Positions 7,950 through 17,922 are shown, counted from the first letter of the stretch. The stretch: 64,000 nt of DNA from Parvicella tangerina (GCF_907165195.1 NZ_OU015584.1:3606978-3670977); one strand, 5' to 3'. Notes: a model not told the origin generated them from the sequence alone. Numbers and translations: made by a program.

Positions 7950-9909
7950 TCCCTATCATACATACATCATCGATCTGCTCCAGATCTCCCTGCCAATTAT
8001 TAAAGAAGTCTACCAAGGATTGACGTTGCTCTTCCATCGATTGATCCTGGATAGAGAGAATTAGCTTTTTCAGATTACTTGTCTTTAGTTTTTTGCCGTG
8101 TTCGCCTCCAAACTGGTCTGCATAACCATCTGAGAAGAGATAGATCGTATCCCCACCCGACAAGGTAATTTTGTTCTTTTTGAATGGCTCTGTAATATCC
8201 ATCTTACCGATAGGTTGACTATCGGCTTTATAAACCTCTAGTTCACCTGTTTCTTTTCTAACGACCCAAAGTGGGTTATTAGCACCAGCATATTCTAATT
8301 GAATCTGGTCGTTCTTTTCAGACTGCTCCATTGAACATAAGGCGATGTCCATCCCATCCATCATCGATCTTTCTTTAGACTTGGCAAACTCATTCACCAC
8401 TAAATCTCTTGTCTTGTTTAAAATTTCATCGGGGTTTATCAAACCATACTCGTGAACACTTCGATTCAAACTATTATTACAAACAACGCTAACCATGGCT
8501 CCTGGCACTCCATGACCCGTACAATCGGCCACTGCAAAAAGGACCTTATCATCCCGCTGCTCTAACCAGTAAAAATCGCCTGCTACAATATCTTTTGGGG
8601 CATAGATCACAAAAGAGTTCTTAAAAACACTTCTAACCAGTTCATCAGAAGGCAATAGCGCTGATTGGATACGCTTTGCATAATTAATCGAGTCTAATAT
8701 CTCCTTATTCTTACTACCCAGCTCACCATAGGCCTTGTCAACTTGACTTTTTCTAAAGGCAATGATCTCTTTTTGCTTTCTGGCTACCTTCAACCGATTA
8801 AAAACAAAGATCAAAAAACCGATCATCAGCAACAAAATACCTGAAACTGTCCAAACAATCATTCGTTGTTTTTCTTGCTCTCGCTGATGCTGAAGTTCCT
8901 TGATTTTTTTCTCCTTCTCGCTCTTATACTCCAGAATATTCTTTACGATATCCCGATACTTCGACTCACCCGAAGTCTTCTTGGCAAGGTCAACATGTTG
9001 TCTTAAATATTCATAGGCCTCCTTGTAACTCTCCTGCTGATAATTAATTTGCGAAAGCTCATCTGAAATAAGCACAATGTTATCCAAAGAGCCCGTTTCT
9101 TCTGCTAATTTATTGGCTTGTAAAAGAAACTCCTTGGCATCCTGGATATTGTTTTGAGCTAAATACACCTCTGCAAAGTTTCGATACGTCTCAGCGAGTC
9201 TTTTTTTATCCTTGATTTTTGAATAGTTTAACAGCGCCTGTTGAAAGTATTCTCTCGCATTGTCATACGCTTTCTGCTTTAGAAAAGTAGATCCTATCAG
9301 TAAATAGGAATCTGCGATGCTTCTGGTATCATCCGTTTCAAGACGATGTTTAAGCGCTTGTTGATGATAATATAGTGCTGAATCCAATTGATTCGTAGAC
9401 AGGAAATAATTACCCAGATAAGAGTAGCTAAATCCAATGTCATAATCATTTCCCAAATCAAGTCTTATGTTCAGAGACCTTCGATAGAAAGGCAAAACCT
9501 GATTTGTATCTCCAAGGTTGAAGTACACAAAACCAATGAGCATATTTGCAAACCCTTGGTTTTTTCGGTCACCACATGCTTCGGCAATTCGCAGTCCCTC
9601 CACAGCATTTTCCATAGCTGCTTCAAAGTCGCTCTCATACAGGTTGATGTAACCAAGGTTAGTGTATGACTCTGCTAAACCTCTGCCCCAATTGATTTCA
9701 GAAGAATAGTCTTTAGCTACTTCAATATACGCCTTTGCAGCTTCAAGATTGCCATCAATGCGCTGCTTGTTGGCTGAATCGACAATCGTATAAACATACA
9801 CGCTATCTGCTTCAGAGACGTCCGCATTGTATTCAATATCTTCTGAAGTGTCTGCACAACTCACAAAAGCTAAAACAGCAATTAGATATAGGAATTTCTT
9901 GATTCTCAT
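7939..9909 (-). CDS. TPR lipoprotein with SpoIIE-type PP2C phosphatase domain
   Basis: A sensor-effector protein of about 656 residues. It has a lipoprotein signal (lipobox AFVSC), about six TPR units (roughly 45-300), a charged coiled coil, one membrane helix (about 350-372) and a cytoplasmic SpoIIE/PP2C Ser/Thr phosphatase domain. The phosphatase motifs are GDFYW, DCTGHGVPGA, GMDIAL and LFSDGYADQFGG, containing the metal-binding aspartates. Such proteins usually dephosphorylate anti-sigma-antagonist-type or other partner-switch proteins; the partner is not visible here. The start is taken as ATG at 9909 rather than TTG at 9918. A paralogous phosphatase domain occurs at 15279-16427. Confidence 0.88.
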   Translation of the reverse strand: MRIKKFLYLIAVLAFVSCADTSEDIEYNADVSEADSVYVYTIVDSANKQRIDGNLEAAKAYIEVAKDYSSEINWGRGLAESYTNLGYINLYESDFEAAMENAVEGLRIAEACGDRKNQGFANMLIGFVYFNLGDTNQVLPFYRRSLNIRLDLGNDYDIGFSYSYLGNYFLSTNQLDSALYYHQQALKHRLETDDTRSIADSYLLIGSTFLKQKAYDNAREYFQQALLNYSKIKDKKRLAETYRNFAEVYLAQNNIQDAKEFLLQANKLAEETGSLDNIVLISDELSQINYQQESYKEAYEYLRQHVDLAKKTSGESKYRDIVKNILEYKSEKEKKIKELQHQREQEKQRMIVWTVSGILLLMIGFLIFVFNRLKVARKQKEIIAFRKSQVDKAYGELGSKNKEILDSINYAKRIQSALLPSDELVRSVFKNSFVIYAPKDIVAGDFYWLEQRDDKVLFAVADCTGHGVPGAMVSVVCNNSLNRSVHEYGLINPDEILNKTRDLVVNEFAKSKERSMMDGMDIALCSMEQSEKNDQIQLEYAGANNPLWVVRKETGELEVYKADSQPIGKMDITEPFKKNKITLSGGDTIYLFSDGYADQFGGEHGKKLKTSNLKKLILSIQDQSMEEQRQSLVDFFNNWQGDLEQIDDVCMIGIRF

Positions 9910-9967
9910 CACCTGCAAAGATGACCATTTCCTTTAGCAGATGAAAGCAGAAATTTAAAATCGCTGG

Positions 9968-10534
9968 TTAATTGATTCCATACACCCAGAAAGGAGGCAT
10001 GTTCCAGGGCTCCATGTTTTTCTTTTCGATAGGCATTTCTTTGTATACCTTCTTCATAATGGGCGGCATGTACGTGAAAAAACGATAGATGGTTCCTTTC
10101 TCGGTGAAATTCATAATAGTTTGATCAACCTTTTCTTTAATCTCTCCTTTCAAAAAGGGCAATCCAGAGACAATCAAGTCAACTTTTTCAAGTCCATGTT
10201 TTTGAAGCACATCTTGCAACAAGTGCGCACTCGTGTTTTCAAGAATAATGCGATCACCAAATTTACGCTCTAAAATATCTAAATAAGAGGCTTCTAACTC
10301 GATGACTACAATCTTAGTACCTGACTTTGCCTGAGCGATGATCTCTTTTGTAAAAACACCACTTCCAGGTCCAAGCTCTACAATAACATCAACCTGATCG
10401 AAATCGATCCCTTTCAAGATTGCCTTGGTAGCCGCCTTCGAACTTGGGATCACGGACGCATTCCGAGTTGGGTTCTTGATGAAATTTCTAAAAAAAAGTG
10501 CTTTCTCTGATTTTACATTATCCTCCTTACGCAT
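9968..10534 (-). CDS. PmtA-like SAM-dependent methyltransferase
   Basis: A class I methyltransferase of 188 residues. The SAM-binding motif I is ELGPGSGVFT, followed by VVIELE (acidic residue for the ribose) and LIVSGLPF (motif IV). The N-terminus FFRNFIKNP and IPSSK resembles phospholipid N-methyltransferases and rRNA dimethylase relatives, so phosphatidylethanolamine methylation is a reasonable guess but not proven. The start is the ATG at 10534, one codon inside a possible GTG. It stands alone on the minus strand. Confidence 0.75.
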   Translation of the reverse strand: MRKEDNVKSEKALFFRNFIKNPTRNASVIPSSKAATKAILKGIDFDQVDVIVELGPGSGVFTKEIIAQAKSGTKIVVIELEASYLDILERKFGDRIILENTSAHLLQDVLQKHGLEKVDLIVSGLPFLKGEIKEKVDQTIMNFTEKGTIYRFFTYMPPIMKKVYKEMPIEKKNMEPWNMPPFWVYGIN

Positions 10535-10676
10535 CACTATTCATTTTACACCACAAAGATGTTTAATATGTGTTTTTTGAAAATGAATCCAATTCGATGG
10601 GTACGTAAAGAAAATGTTAGGATTAAATGAAGTGTCTCATTTGAACCGATCAACCACAAGGATGTACTGATATGAC

Positions 10677-11174
10677 ATGAAAACATTACTATCATTGATT
10701 GTAGTTCTGATTGGTTTGGGGCTCCACGCGCAAGAAGTTTTTACAGTAACCGGCAAAGTTCAACATATATCCTACTACCAGGGAGGTGCACAACTTTCTG
10801 ATGAAATGATGTCACCCAAGCCTTTGCCTAATACAAAGCTCTATATCGTTCAGTACTATGGTCCAAAGGAGAAAACAAAGGTAGTATCATCCTTTACCAG
10901 TGATAAAAATGGAAATTATGAAGTGAAGTTACCTCCAGGTCTATATGGTTTTGTGTTGAGCAAGGATGAAGCAAATACTGGCATTTATCTTCCCGGGATG
11001 AAAGTGACGAAGAAGGATTCTACAGTGAATGTGAATGATTTGCTGAATGCAGGTGAAGCACATCAGGATTACTGGATACTGAGCACAAATGGTCCTTTTG
11101 AAGTTATCAACAAAGATCTCTATAACGTTGATCTTACGCATTATGACGTTACGATTTGTTATATGTGTCCTTGA
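10677..11174 (+). CDS. Secreted protein with carboxypeptidase-regulatory-like fold
   Basis: A 165-residue protein with a clear Sec signal peptide (to about residue 19, ending HAQ). The remainder is beta-rich. The pattern PLPNTKLYIVQYY, then TSDKNGNYEVKLPPGLYGF, is that of a carboxypeptidase-D regulatory-like (transthyretin-type) domain. Such modules sit in periplasmic or surface proteins, and no enzyme motif is visible. It ends in a short cysteine pair (CYMCP). The following 280 non-coding bases (11175-11454) hold nothing I can name. Confidence 0.55.
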   Translation: MKTLLSLIVVLIGLGLHAQEVFTVTGKVQHISYYQGGAQLSDEMMSPKPLPNTKLYIVQYYGPKEKTKVVSSFTSDKNGNYEVKLPPGLYGFVLSKDEANTGIYLPGMKVTKKDSTVNVNDLLNAGEAHQDYWILSTNGPFEVINKDLYNVDLTHYDVTICYMCP

Positions 11175-11454
11175 TTCATGTTCTTAGACTTCCACAAAAC
11201 CTCTGGCTATCAAAGAGTAACTCTGACTAAGGCTATCAATTTCTGACCTCCCTTTGATCAGTCATTATGTAGTTTCAGCAGTAAGCATAGCCGGCCCTGA
11301 AATTCGAATTATTACAAATCTCTAATGTACGATGCAGAAATAGTACTGATCTAAGCAACGCATTCAGGTGAACATGCGTTATTACACTAAAGAGCAATAC
11401 GGGGCTTATCGAATCTAACGGAAATCAAGCAACTGCTCAATTTATTATTCAGCG

Positions 11455-12216
11455 ATGAAAGCTCTACTAGTTATCATAGTGGCAATTCCTTTCTTGGCTC
11501 AAGCACAGGAACAATTTTCTTTTGAACTTTTCTTTGAAGATGAGCTAGGAAATAAGGATACGTTGACTCTAGGACATGATCCAAACGCAACCGACTCAAT
11601 TGATGTGACTTTTGGAGAGATCAATATTAAGTCTCAACCCTGGAGTTCTGTTTTTGAAGTTCGTTCATTTGAAAATTACTTTGTACCTGATACAGCAATG
11701 TTTAAGAAGGACATTAGAACAAATCAATCTAACTTCCCAATCTTGGTTAAATCAGTTTACGATTCCATTAAAATATCTTGGAACTCAAATGCGTTTTCAG
11801 GGGCAATACACGGTTCTTCATTAAGTAACGACCTTGGTTCACTGGCTTATTTGAGCCAGCAGGACTCGATCACTATTTCAAAGAATGAATTGTTGTCTGA
11901 AGTTTATGGCGCAGATACATTGTATCGTCTTTATCTAGATTTTAGTGCTGTGTTTTCTTCTATCTCTTGGAATAAATATGAGCACTTTGAAATTCATCCC
12001 AACCCTAGCAATGGTGAGTTTTGGATTGAACTCAATGAACAGATTAAGAATGGTGAAATAATCATCACCGACCTCACCGGGAAACAAATTGCAAAGGTTT
12101 CCGTAAGTAACACTACTAATGTATCCCTCGGTAATATCAGCGAAGGCGTATATTTAATTAATCTGGTAAGCGAAAACACCATTATTGACTCACAGAAAAT
12201 TGTCATTCAGCGATAA
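11455..12216 (+). CDS. Secreted protein with T9SS C-terminal sorting domain
   Basis: A 253-residue protein with an N-terminal signal peptide (ends AQAQ) and a C-terminal type A sorting domain of about 75 residues (IHPNPSNGEFW, TDLTGKQ, LSEGVYL-like, KIVIQR). The sorting domain directs outer-membrane passage by the type IX system and cell-surface attachment. The central 150 residues show no family I know. The last 215 bases are almost identical to the end of the next gene, showing recent duplication or gene conversion of the sorting domain. Confidence 0.8.
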   Translation: MKALLVIIVAIPFLAQAQEQFSFELFFEDELGNKDTLTLGHDPNATDSIDVTFGEINIKSQPWSSVFEVRSFENYFVPDTAMFKKDIRTNQSNFPILVKSVYDSIKISWNSNAFSGAIHGSSLSNDLGSLAYLSQQDSITISKNELLSEVYGADTLYRLYLDFSAVFSSISWNKYEHFEIHPNPSNGEFWIELNEQIKNGEIIITDLTGKQIAKVSVSNTTNVSLGNISEGVYLINLVSENTIIDSQKIVIQR

Positions 12217-13714
12217 CATAATATCTTTCTTTTGTAAGACAATCACCATAGTTGCCTTTCAGGTAGCTATGGTTTTTAGTTTTTATGGCCAATACCTCAA
12301 TCAGGTGAATGAGACAGAGGATAAAATGGAGCTTACCTATTGCTATGATTTTAATGAAAGTTTAGGTTCTCTGTTTTCGGTGAGTACTACACTAAAAGAT
12401 ACTAACGTAACTGGTACTGGAGTTAACTTTTTAGAGTTCAAACGCTATGATGGCAACCATAACGTTATTTTAAACAAACAATACGGGGACACCACTCATC
12501 GTTACACCAATTTTTATGGAATGGAGTTTTTCAAAGGCAATTATTATAGTTGCGGGGTAAAGCGTAGAGTTGCTAATCCTGACACGCTCTTTGGATACGT
12601 TATGAAGTGGGATACGTTGGGAAATGTTATCTGGGGAAAAGAGTATTATTTCAACAATGAAGATGTTCGGATAGGTTATATGTCCAGTACCGACTCTTCT
12701 ATTTACTTTGCATGTAACAAATCTAACTTCTCAACTTCATCAGATATTGAAACAATTTTGACCGAAATAGATACCGCAGGTACTGTTCTGTGGGATACTA
12801 TAATTTCGGGCTACGACCAACAACCCAATTCGATCAGAACCACTAATGATAAGGGATTAATATTGTCGACAAATAGTAATTATCAAATTGGAGCAAGAAA
12901 TCCAATTATTTATAAGTTGGACTCATTACACAACATAGAATGGAGTAAAGTGTTAGGTCCCAACGACCGCGATCACGCATTACAGTTTTTTGAATTGCCT
13001 TCTGGTAATTTTTTGGGAGTAGGTAGTTCAGAAGAACCTTCCACAGGATATAGTCGAGCATGGTTAGTCGAGCTGGATAAAAACGATGGGCAGGTATTAA
13101 AAGATACGGTCTATTGGTTTGCTCCCAGAAGTTCAACTTTTAATGGTTTTTCCAATCTTATTTTCAGAAATAATGAGATTATTCTAAATGCCAGCAAAAG
13201 TGCCAGTTCATTACTAAGTGGACAGCCTTATCATGCCTTGTTAGTATCCTTAAGTTATGATTATGAGATTAACTGGGTAAGAGAATATGCTCATCGTGAA
13301 AGTGCGAACGGTTTCTACCATATCTATGAAAACAATGATTTCTACTACCTACAAGGTTTGGTTTGGCAGGATGATCCATCCAACACACACGATGAATGGT
13401 TTTTAGTAGTAGATAGTTTAGGCTGTGATGATGTCTGGTGTACAGTGGGTGTTGAAGAGGTTCAACATGAAAATAGTTGTAAAATGACTATTTACCCCAA
13501 CCCGAGCAACGGTGAGTTTTGGATCAAACCCAATGAACAAATTCAGAAAGGCGAAATAATCATCACCGACCTTACAGGGAAACAAATTGCAAAGGTTTCC
13601 GTAAATAACACTACTAATGTATCCCTAAGTAATATGAGCGAAGGAGTATATTTAATTAACCTGGCAAGTGAAAACACCATTATTGACACGCAGAAAATTG
13701 TTATTCAGCGATAA
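12185..13714 (+). CDS. Large secreted protein with T9SS sorting domain; start uncertain
   Basis: A protein of about 480-509 residues made of repeated beta-propeller-like strands (for example KWDTLGNVIWGKEY and KLDSLHNIEWSKV), ending in a type A sorting domain (YPNPSNGEFW...KIVIQR). The furthest upstream start is TTG at 12185, inside the end of the previous gene. The first ATG at 12269 would lie within the hydrophobic signal segment (about residues 19-36). The true start may therefore be a non-ATG codon or have been damaged when the upstream gene was placed here. A surface adhesin or structural role is inference. Confidence 0.72.
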   Translation: MTHRKLSFSDNIISFFCKTITIVAFQVAMVFSFYGQYLNQVNETEDKMELTYCYDFNESLGSLFSVSTTLKDTNVTGTGVNFLEFKRYDGNHNVILNKQYGDTTHRYTNFYGMEFFKGNYYSCGVKRRVANPDTLFGYVMKWDTLGNVIWGKEYYFNNEDVRIGYMSSTDSSIYFACNKSNFSTSSDIETILTEIDTAGTVLWDTIISGYDQQPNSIRTTNDKGLILSTNSNYQIGARNPIIYKLDSLHNIEWSKVLGPNDRDHALQFFELPSGNFLGVGSSEEPSTGYSRAWLVELDKNDGQVLKDTVYWFAPRSSTFNGFSNLIFRNNEIILNASKSASSLLSGQPYHALLVSLSYDYEINWVREYAHRESANGFYHIYENNDFYYLQGLVWQDDPSNTHDEWFLVVDSLGCDDVWCTVGVEEVQHENSCKMTIYPNPSNGEFWIKPNEQIQKGEIIITDLTGKQIAKVSVNNTTNVSLSNMSEGVYLINLASENTIIDTQKIVIQR

Positions 13715-13728
13715 CATAAAAACGTTAT

Positions 13729-15087
13729 CTACTTTCCAATACAGAAATTCTGAAAAATATGCCCCAAGAGATTATCGGTGGTGATCTCTCCTGTGATACT
13801 TCCTAAATGGTGAATTCCCTGCCTTATGTCCATTGCTACAAAATCACCTGAAACTTTATTCTCCAACCCCTCTTTGGCTTTTTGGAGTGCATCAGCAGCT
13901 TCTTTCAAGGCCTCATAATGTCTTGCATTCGTCACGATCAAGTCCGTTTTGTTGATGCTTGGGAGTTTTGATGCTTTACTTAACAAGTCCATGACCAAAT
14001 TGCAGTCCTCACTGGATTTTGCATTCACCTTAATCACATTTTCGATAGCCACTTCAGGATCAGCCAGATCTTTTTTATTCCCCAATAGGATAACCTCCGC
14101 CCCGCTATTCATCACCTTGATATCGTCTATTGCTTCCCTCAGTTCCGCTTCCTTATATGCCTGAAGGTCAAAAAGCAACATTACGATCTGCGACTTCGCA
14201 ATAACCTCCTTAGCGCGTTGCACACCAATTCCCTCAATAATATCGTCTGTATCACGCAATCCAGCCGTATCGATCAATCGAAATTTTAAACCATTAATAA
14301 AAATGGGCACCTCTATCTTATCGCGCGTAGTTCCAGCTATATCACTCACAATAGCAACATCATCTTTGGTTAATGCATTGATCCATGAGGACTTACCCGC
14401 ATTGGGCTTTCCAACAATCGCTACACTAACACCATCTTTAATGGCTGTACCTGTTTTAAAGGATCTTTTAAGTTCTTCTACCCTACTCAACACCCTGGTC
14501 ACCAAGGCAACTAACTCCGTCCTATCCGCAAATTCTACATCTTCTTCTGCAAAATCCAATTCTAACTCTACCAGAGATGCGAATCGAATCAATTCTTCAC
14601 GCAAAACAGATAACTCTCTTCCAAAAGCTCCTTTCATTTGGGTCATCGCCAAACGATGTGCCCCTTCGCTCTCGGCATGGATCAAATCCGCAATCGCTTC
14701 AGTTTGGCTCAAATCCATCTTGCCATTATAAAACGCTCTTTTTGAAAATTCTCCTGGTTCAGCGATTCGTGCCCCTGTCTCTACCAATAAATTCAGCAGT
14801 TCATTTTGAATGAAAGAAGAGCCATGACAAGCAATTTCTATAATATCCTCTCCAGTAAAAGAATGAGGGGCTCTAAAGACCGTTAATACAACTTCATCTA
14901 GTGGCTTTTTTTCCTTTTGAATAGTCCCGTAAACTGCCTGATAGGGAGTTGCATTGAGGATGTCTTTTGAAAATAGTTCGTTCGCTAATTCAATGGCTCC
15001 CTTGCCACTCAATCGGATCAGGGCTATAGCTCCTACTCCTGGTGGGGATGAAATTGCACAAATGATATCGTCACTGGTTTGCTTCAC
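13729..15087 (-). CDS. mnmE: tRNA modification GTPase MnmE
   Basis: With MnmG, MnmE makes the 5-carboxymethylaminomethyl group on U34 of certain tRNAs. The 452-residue protein has the N-terminal tetrahydrofolate-binding domain, a helical domain and the inserted G domain (GKPNAGKSS, DTAGLRDT, NKKD), and it ends in the catalytic FCIGK cysteine motif. The start is GTG at 15087. A TACCTTTG promoter box lies four bases upstream, suggesting a leaderless message starting with GTG. Its 3' end faces the preceding T9SS gene. Confidence 0.97.
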   Translation of the reverse strand: MKQTSDDIICAISSPPGVGAIALIRLSGKGAIELANELFSKDILNATPYQAVYGTIQKEKKPLDEVVLTVFRAPHSFTGEDIIEIACHGSSFIQNELLNLLVETGARIAEPGEFSKRAFYNGKMDLSQTEAIADLIHAESEGAHRLAMTQMKGAFGRELSVLREELIRFASLVELELDFAEEDVEFADRTELVALVTRVLSRVEELKRSFKTGTAIKDGVSVAIVGKPNAGKSSWINALTKDDVAIVSDIAGTTRDKIEVPIFINGLKFRLIDTAGLRDTDDIIEGIGVQRAKEVIAKSQIVMLLFDLQAYKEAELREAIDDIKVMNSGAEVILLGNKKDLADPEVAIENVIKVNAKSSEDCNLVMDLLSKASKLPSINKTDLIVTNARHYEALKEAADALQKAKEGLENKVSGDFVAMDIRQGIHHLGSITGEITTDNLLGHIFQNFCIGK

Positions 15088-15091
15088 CTTA

Positions 15092-15099
15092 CAAAGGTA
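15092..15099 (-). promoter_or_regulatory. -7 promoter box (TACCTTTG) of mnmE
   Basis: On the minus strand TACCTTTG matches TAnnTTTG and ends four bases (TAAG) before the GTG start, so the transcript would begin at or near the start codon. Confidence 0.5.
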
Positions 15100-15278
15100 G
15101 CTATGTTTTATTTCTAAAATTAAATTTGGATTTCTATTTGCTTTTTTTCTAATTTTGACCCCGAAATGAAATCTACATTAAATAGGACGTATTGCTTTTG
15201 GAGGCATTGTATGCACAAGTCAATTATTGGCTAAGACCGACCCCTGCCCACGTTTCAACTATTTAATATCATTTCGTC

Positions 15279-16427
15279 ATGAATAACATAAAAGCAATAC
15301 TCAATCAGATTAACAACATCATTTTACTTTTAGACACTACTGGAAAAGTACAGTACGTAAGTCCATCTGTTAAAAATATTTTAGGTTACGCTCCAGAAGA
15401 CCTGGTGGGTGAACAATGGTGGAATAAGACTAATTCAGGAACTGACATCGTGGCTTTGAAAGATCGGGTTTTAGATCAGCTTGAGCGTTCCGTGCGGATG
15501 GGAGGAGTTCAAACCGAACGACCTGTGACCACCTCTTTTGGTAGCACGAAGTGGTTTTTATGGAACACCTCCATTGCTGCCGATGGGATGATTGTATCTA
15601 TTGGCACCGATATTACTGAGAAGAAAAAGCAGGAGATTGAACTTGCCAAAAAAAACAACCTTCTTTCTGAAAAGAATGATGAAATTCAGGACAGTCTCGA
15701 TTATGCCAAACGTCTGCAAGAAGTCATACTACCCGAAGCAAGTGTTTTTCAAAACGCCTTCTCAGATGCTTTTTTATTTTTCTCTCCCAAAGACAAGGTC
15801 AGCGGAGACTTTTACTGGTTTCATGAAAACGATGATTCCGTTTTCGTAGCTGCTGTGGATTGCACGGGGCATGGTATTCCAGGGGCTTTACTGAGTGTCG
15901 TTGGCAATTCACTTTTACGTGAAATTGTGATCAAAAAGCAAGTGGAGTCAACAGGAGAAATTTTAAAGGAGCTCGATCTGGGATTAACCGAAGCAATGTC
16001 TAAAAACAACGAACTTAAAGCCCGTGACGGGATGGACATTGCTTTGGTGAAGTATACGAAGTCGATCAAAACACTTCATTTTTCTGGCGCATACCGACCT
16101 TGTATTTTGATCAAAGATGAAATCGAAGAACTTCCAGGATCTAAGTATCCAATTGGTTTCTATCTAACAGACGAAAAAATATTTGAGGAAACATCTGTCG
16201 AGCTAAAGGAGGGAGATCGCTTTTATCTATTTTCTGATGGGATAACCGATCAATTTGGAGGACCAATGGATAAGAAGTTTAAAAAAGCTCAACTGAAAGA
16301 CCTGCTGATGAAAACGACTCAAATGTCTATGAATGAACAGAAAGAGTACATTCAATACGTCTTTAGAAACTGGCAGCAAGGTACAGAACAAACAGATGAT
16401 GTGCTATTAATCGGGGTTGAGGTTTAA
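15279..16427 (+). CDS. PAS-domain SpoIIE-type PP2C phosphatase
   Basis: A cytoplasmic phosphatase of 382 residues. A PAS sensor domain (about 5-125: LLLDTTGKVQYVS, ILGYAPEDLVG) is joined by a coiled-coil linker to a SpoIIE domain (about 160-382) with SGDFYW, DCTGHGIPGA, GMDIAL and LFSDGITDQFGG. PAS input would tune dephosphorylation of a partner-switch protein. No membrane segment is present, unlike the TPR paralogue at 7939-9909; the catalytic domains of the two are closely related. It stands alone, divergent from mnmE. Confidence 0.88.
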   Translation: MNNIKAILNQINNIILLLDTTGKVQYVSPSVKNILGYAPEDLVGEQWWNKTNSGTDIVALKDRVLDQLERSVRMGGVQTERPVTTSFGSTKWFLWNTSIAADGMIVSIGTDITEKKKQEIELAKKNNLLSEKNDEIQDSLDYAKRLQEVILPEASVFQNAFSDAFLFFSPKDKVSGDFYWFHENDDSVFVAAVDCTGHGIPGALLSVVGNSLLREIVIKKQVESTGEILKELDLGLTEAMSKNNELKARDGMDIALVKYTKSIKTLHFSGAYRPCILIKDEIEELPGSKYPIGFYLTDEKIFEETSVELKEGDRFYLFSDGITDQFGGPMDKKFKKAQLKDLLMKTTQMSMNEQKEYIQYVFRNWQQGTEQTDDVLLIGVEV

Positions 16428-16550
16428 GTTGCTCATTCTCAAAAGGTGTTAATCGTGATATCCTCTTAATTTTCCAATATTTTTTTTTAAGTTTACACCT
16501 ACACAATTAGGTGTCAATTTTAAAACTAATTACTAACTAAAGTAGATAAT

Positions 16551-17213
16551 ATGGAAATTAATTTAGAAGGCAAACCGGCCTTTGGCTACTTACATGTGGA
16601 TCTGGCTCCAGGAGAGTCATTCGTTGCGGAATCAGATGCAATGGCGAGCATGAGTGGTGAAATGGAAATGAAAGCCAAATTTAACGGAGGATTCTTCCGT
16701 GGTCTCGGTAAGAAAATGTTTGCAGGTGAAAGCTTGTTTGTTAATCATTTTTCAAACCCAACAGACAAAACACTTCGTTTAACAGTTACTCAAGGATTTC
16801 CGGGTGATATCATGATGATGGAACTCAAGGATGGGGAAGACTTTTACATGCAGCCAGGTGCTTATATCTGTTCTGAACCTTCAGTTAAGTTAAAAATGAA
16901 GTGGGCAGGATTCCACTCATGGTTTGGTGGAGAAGGATTATTCAGGCTTAAAGTAGAAGGTCCCGGTAAATTTGTGTTCGGAGCTTATGGCGGTCTGATT
17001 GAAAAAGAAGTTGATGGAGAATTGATCGTGGATACCGATCACTTGGTGGCTTATCCTCCAGGTTTTGAGATCAAAACGCAGTTGTCAGGTGGATTAATTT
17101 CATCGCTAACGAGTGGAGAAGGTTTTGTGATGAGGGTAAAAGGAAAAGGAAAGGTGATCTTACAAACCAGAAGCTTTGCTGGTCTTGCAGGATGGATTAA
17201 CAGAAACCTTTAA
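16551..17213 (+). CDS. AIM24/TIGR00266-family protein (first of three)
   Basis: A 220-residue all-beta protein of the AIM24 family, related to the mitochondrial AIM24 protein and to bacterial TIGR00266 proteins. Typical pieces are GESFVAESDAMASMS, FAGESLFVNHF, PGDIM and FGAYGGL, with a C-terminal GEGFVMRV. No enzyme residues or signal peptide are visible. It is followed by two more paralogues with gaps of about 30 bases, forming one operon. The molecular role of the family is not known. Confidence 0.8.
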   Translation: MEINLEGKPAFGYLHVDLAPGESFVAESDAMASMSGEMEMKAKFNGGFFRGLGKKMFAGESLFVNHFSNPTDKTLRLTVTQGFPGDIMMMELKDGEDFYMQPGAYICSEPSVKLKMKWAGFHSWFGGEGLFRLKVEGPGKFVFGAYGGLIEKEVDGELIVDTDHLVAYPPGFEIKTQLSGGLISSLTSGEGFVMRVKGKGKVILQTRSFAGLAGWINRNL

Positions 17214-17241
17214 TTGTTGAACTTCTTAAATCGAATTTAAA

Positions 17242-17922
17242 ATGAATATAGATATAGAAATGAGACCAGGAAGTTCAGTTGCGAAGGTAACGATGAACGC
17301 TGGTGAAACACTTACCGCTGAGGGGGGATCGATGATTGCTATGAGTAATGATATGCAGATTGAAACCACTACGCACAAAAAAGGTAAGCGAGGAATTATG
17401 AAAGGGTTAAAAAGAATGATCGCTGGAGAAGGATTCTTTATTAACCACTATACTCCAGGTGCAGATGGCGGAGAAGTTTATTTGGCTCCAACACTTCCAG
17501 GAGATATGTTCGTTAAAGAACTAAATGGAGAAAACCTTGTGATTACAGGAGGAGGATATTTAGCTTCTGAACACGGCATTGAAATCGACCTTAAATGGGG
17601 TGGTTTTGGAAAAGCGCTCTTAGGTGGCGAAAATTTATTTTGGGTAAACGTTAGCGGATCCGGCAAAGTATTGATCAACGCTTATGGTGAGATCTACCCC
17701 GTAGAAGTAGATGGGAATCACATCGTAGACACTGGTCATATTGTTGCTTACGAACCTTCGTTAGAAATGAAGATCACGAAAGCTGGTAGCAGCTGGATGT
17801 CATCCATGCTAGGAGGTGAAGGTTTTGTAGCCAAATTCTCTGGAAAAGGAATTGTTTGGTGTCAATCGCACAATCCAAATAGCTTTGGTACAGCAATCGG
17901 ACCAAGTCTTCGACCAATTTAA
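17242..17922 (+). CDS. AIM24/TIGR00266-family protein (second of three)
   Basis: A 226-residue paralogue of its neighbours with the same strand pattern: PGSSVAKVTMNAGETLTAEGGSM-like opening, IAGEGFFINHY, PGDMF, GGENLFW, INAYGEI and GGEGFVAKF. Identity to the flanking copies is moderate by eye, so the triplication is old. It begins 28 bases after the first copy. The three may form a mixed oligomer; that is inference. Confidence 0.8.
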   Translation: MNIDIEMRPGSSVAKVTMNAGETLTAEGGSMIAMSNDMQIETTTHKKGKRGIMKGLKRMIAGEGFFINHYTPGADGGEVYLAPTLPGDMFVKELNGENLVITGGGYLASEHGIEIDLKWGGFGKALLGGENLFWVNVSGSGKVLINAYGEIYPVEVDGNHIVDTGHIVAYEPSLEMKITKAGSSWMSSMLGGEGFVAKFSGKGIVWCQSHNPNSFGTAIGPSLRPI

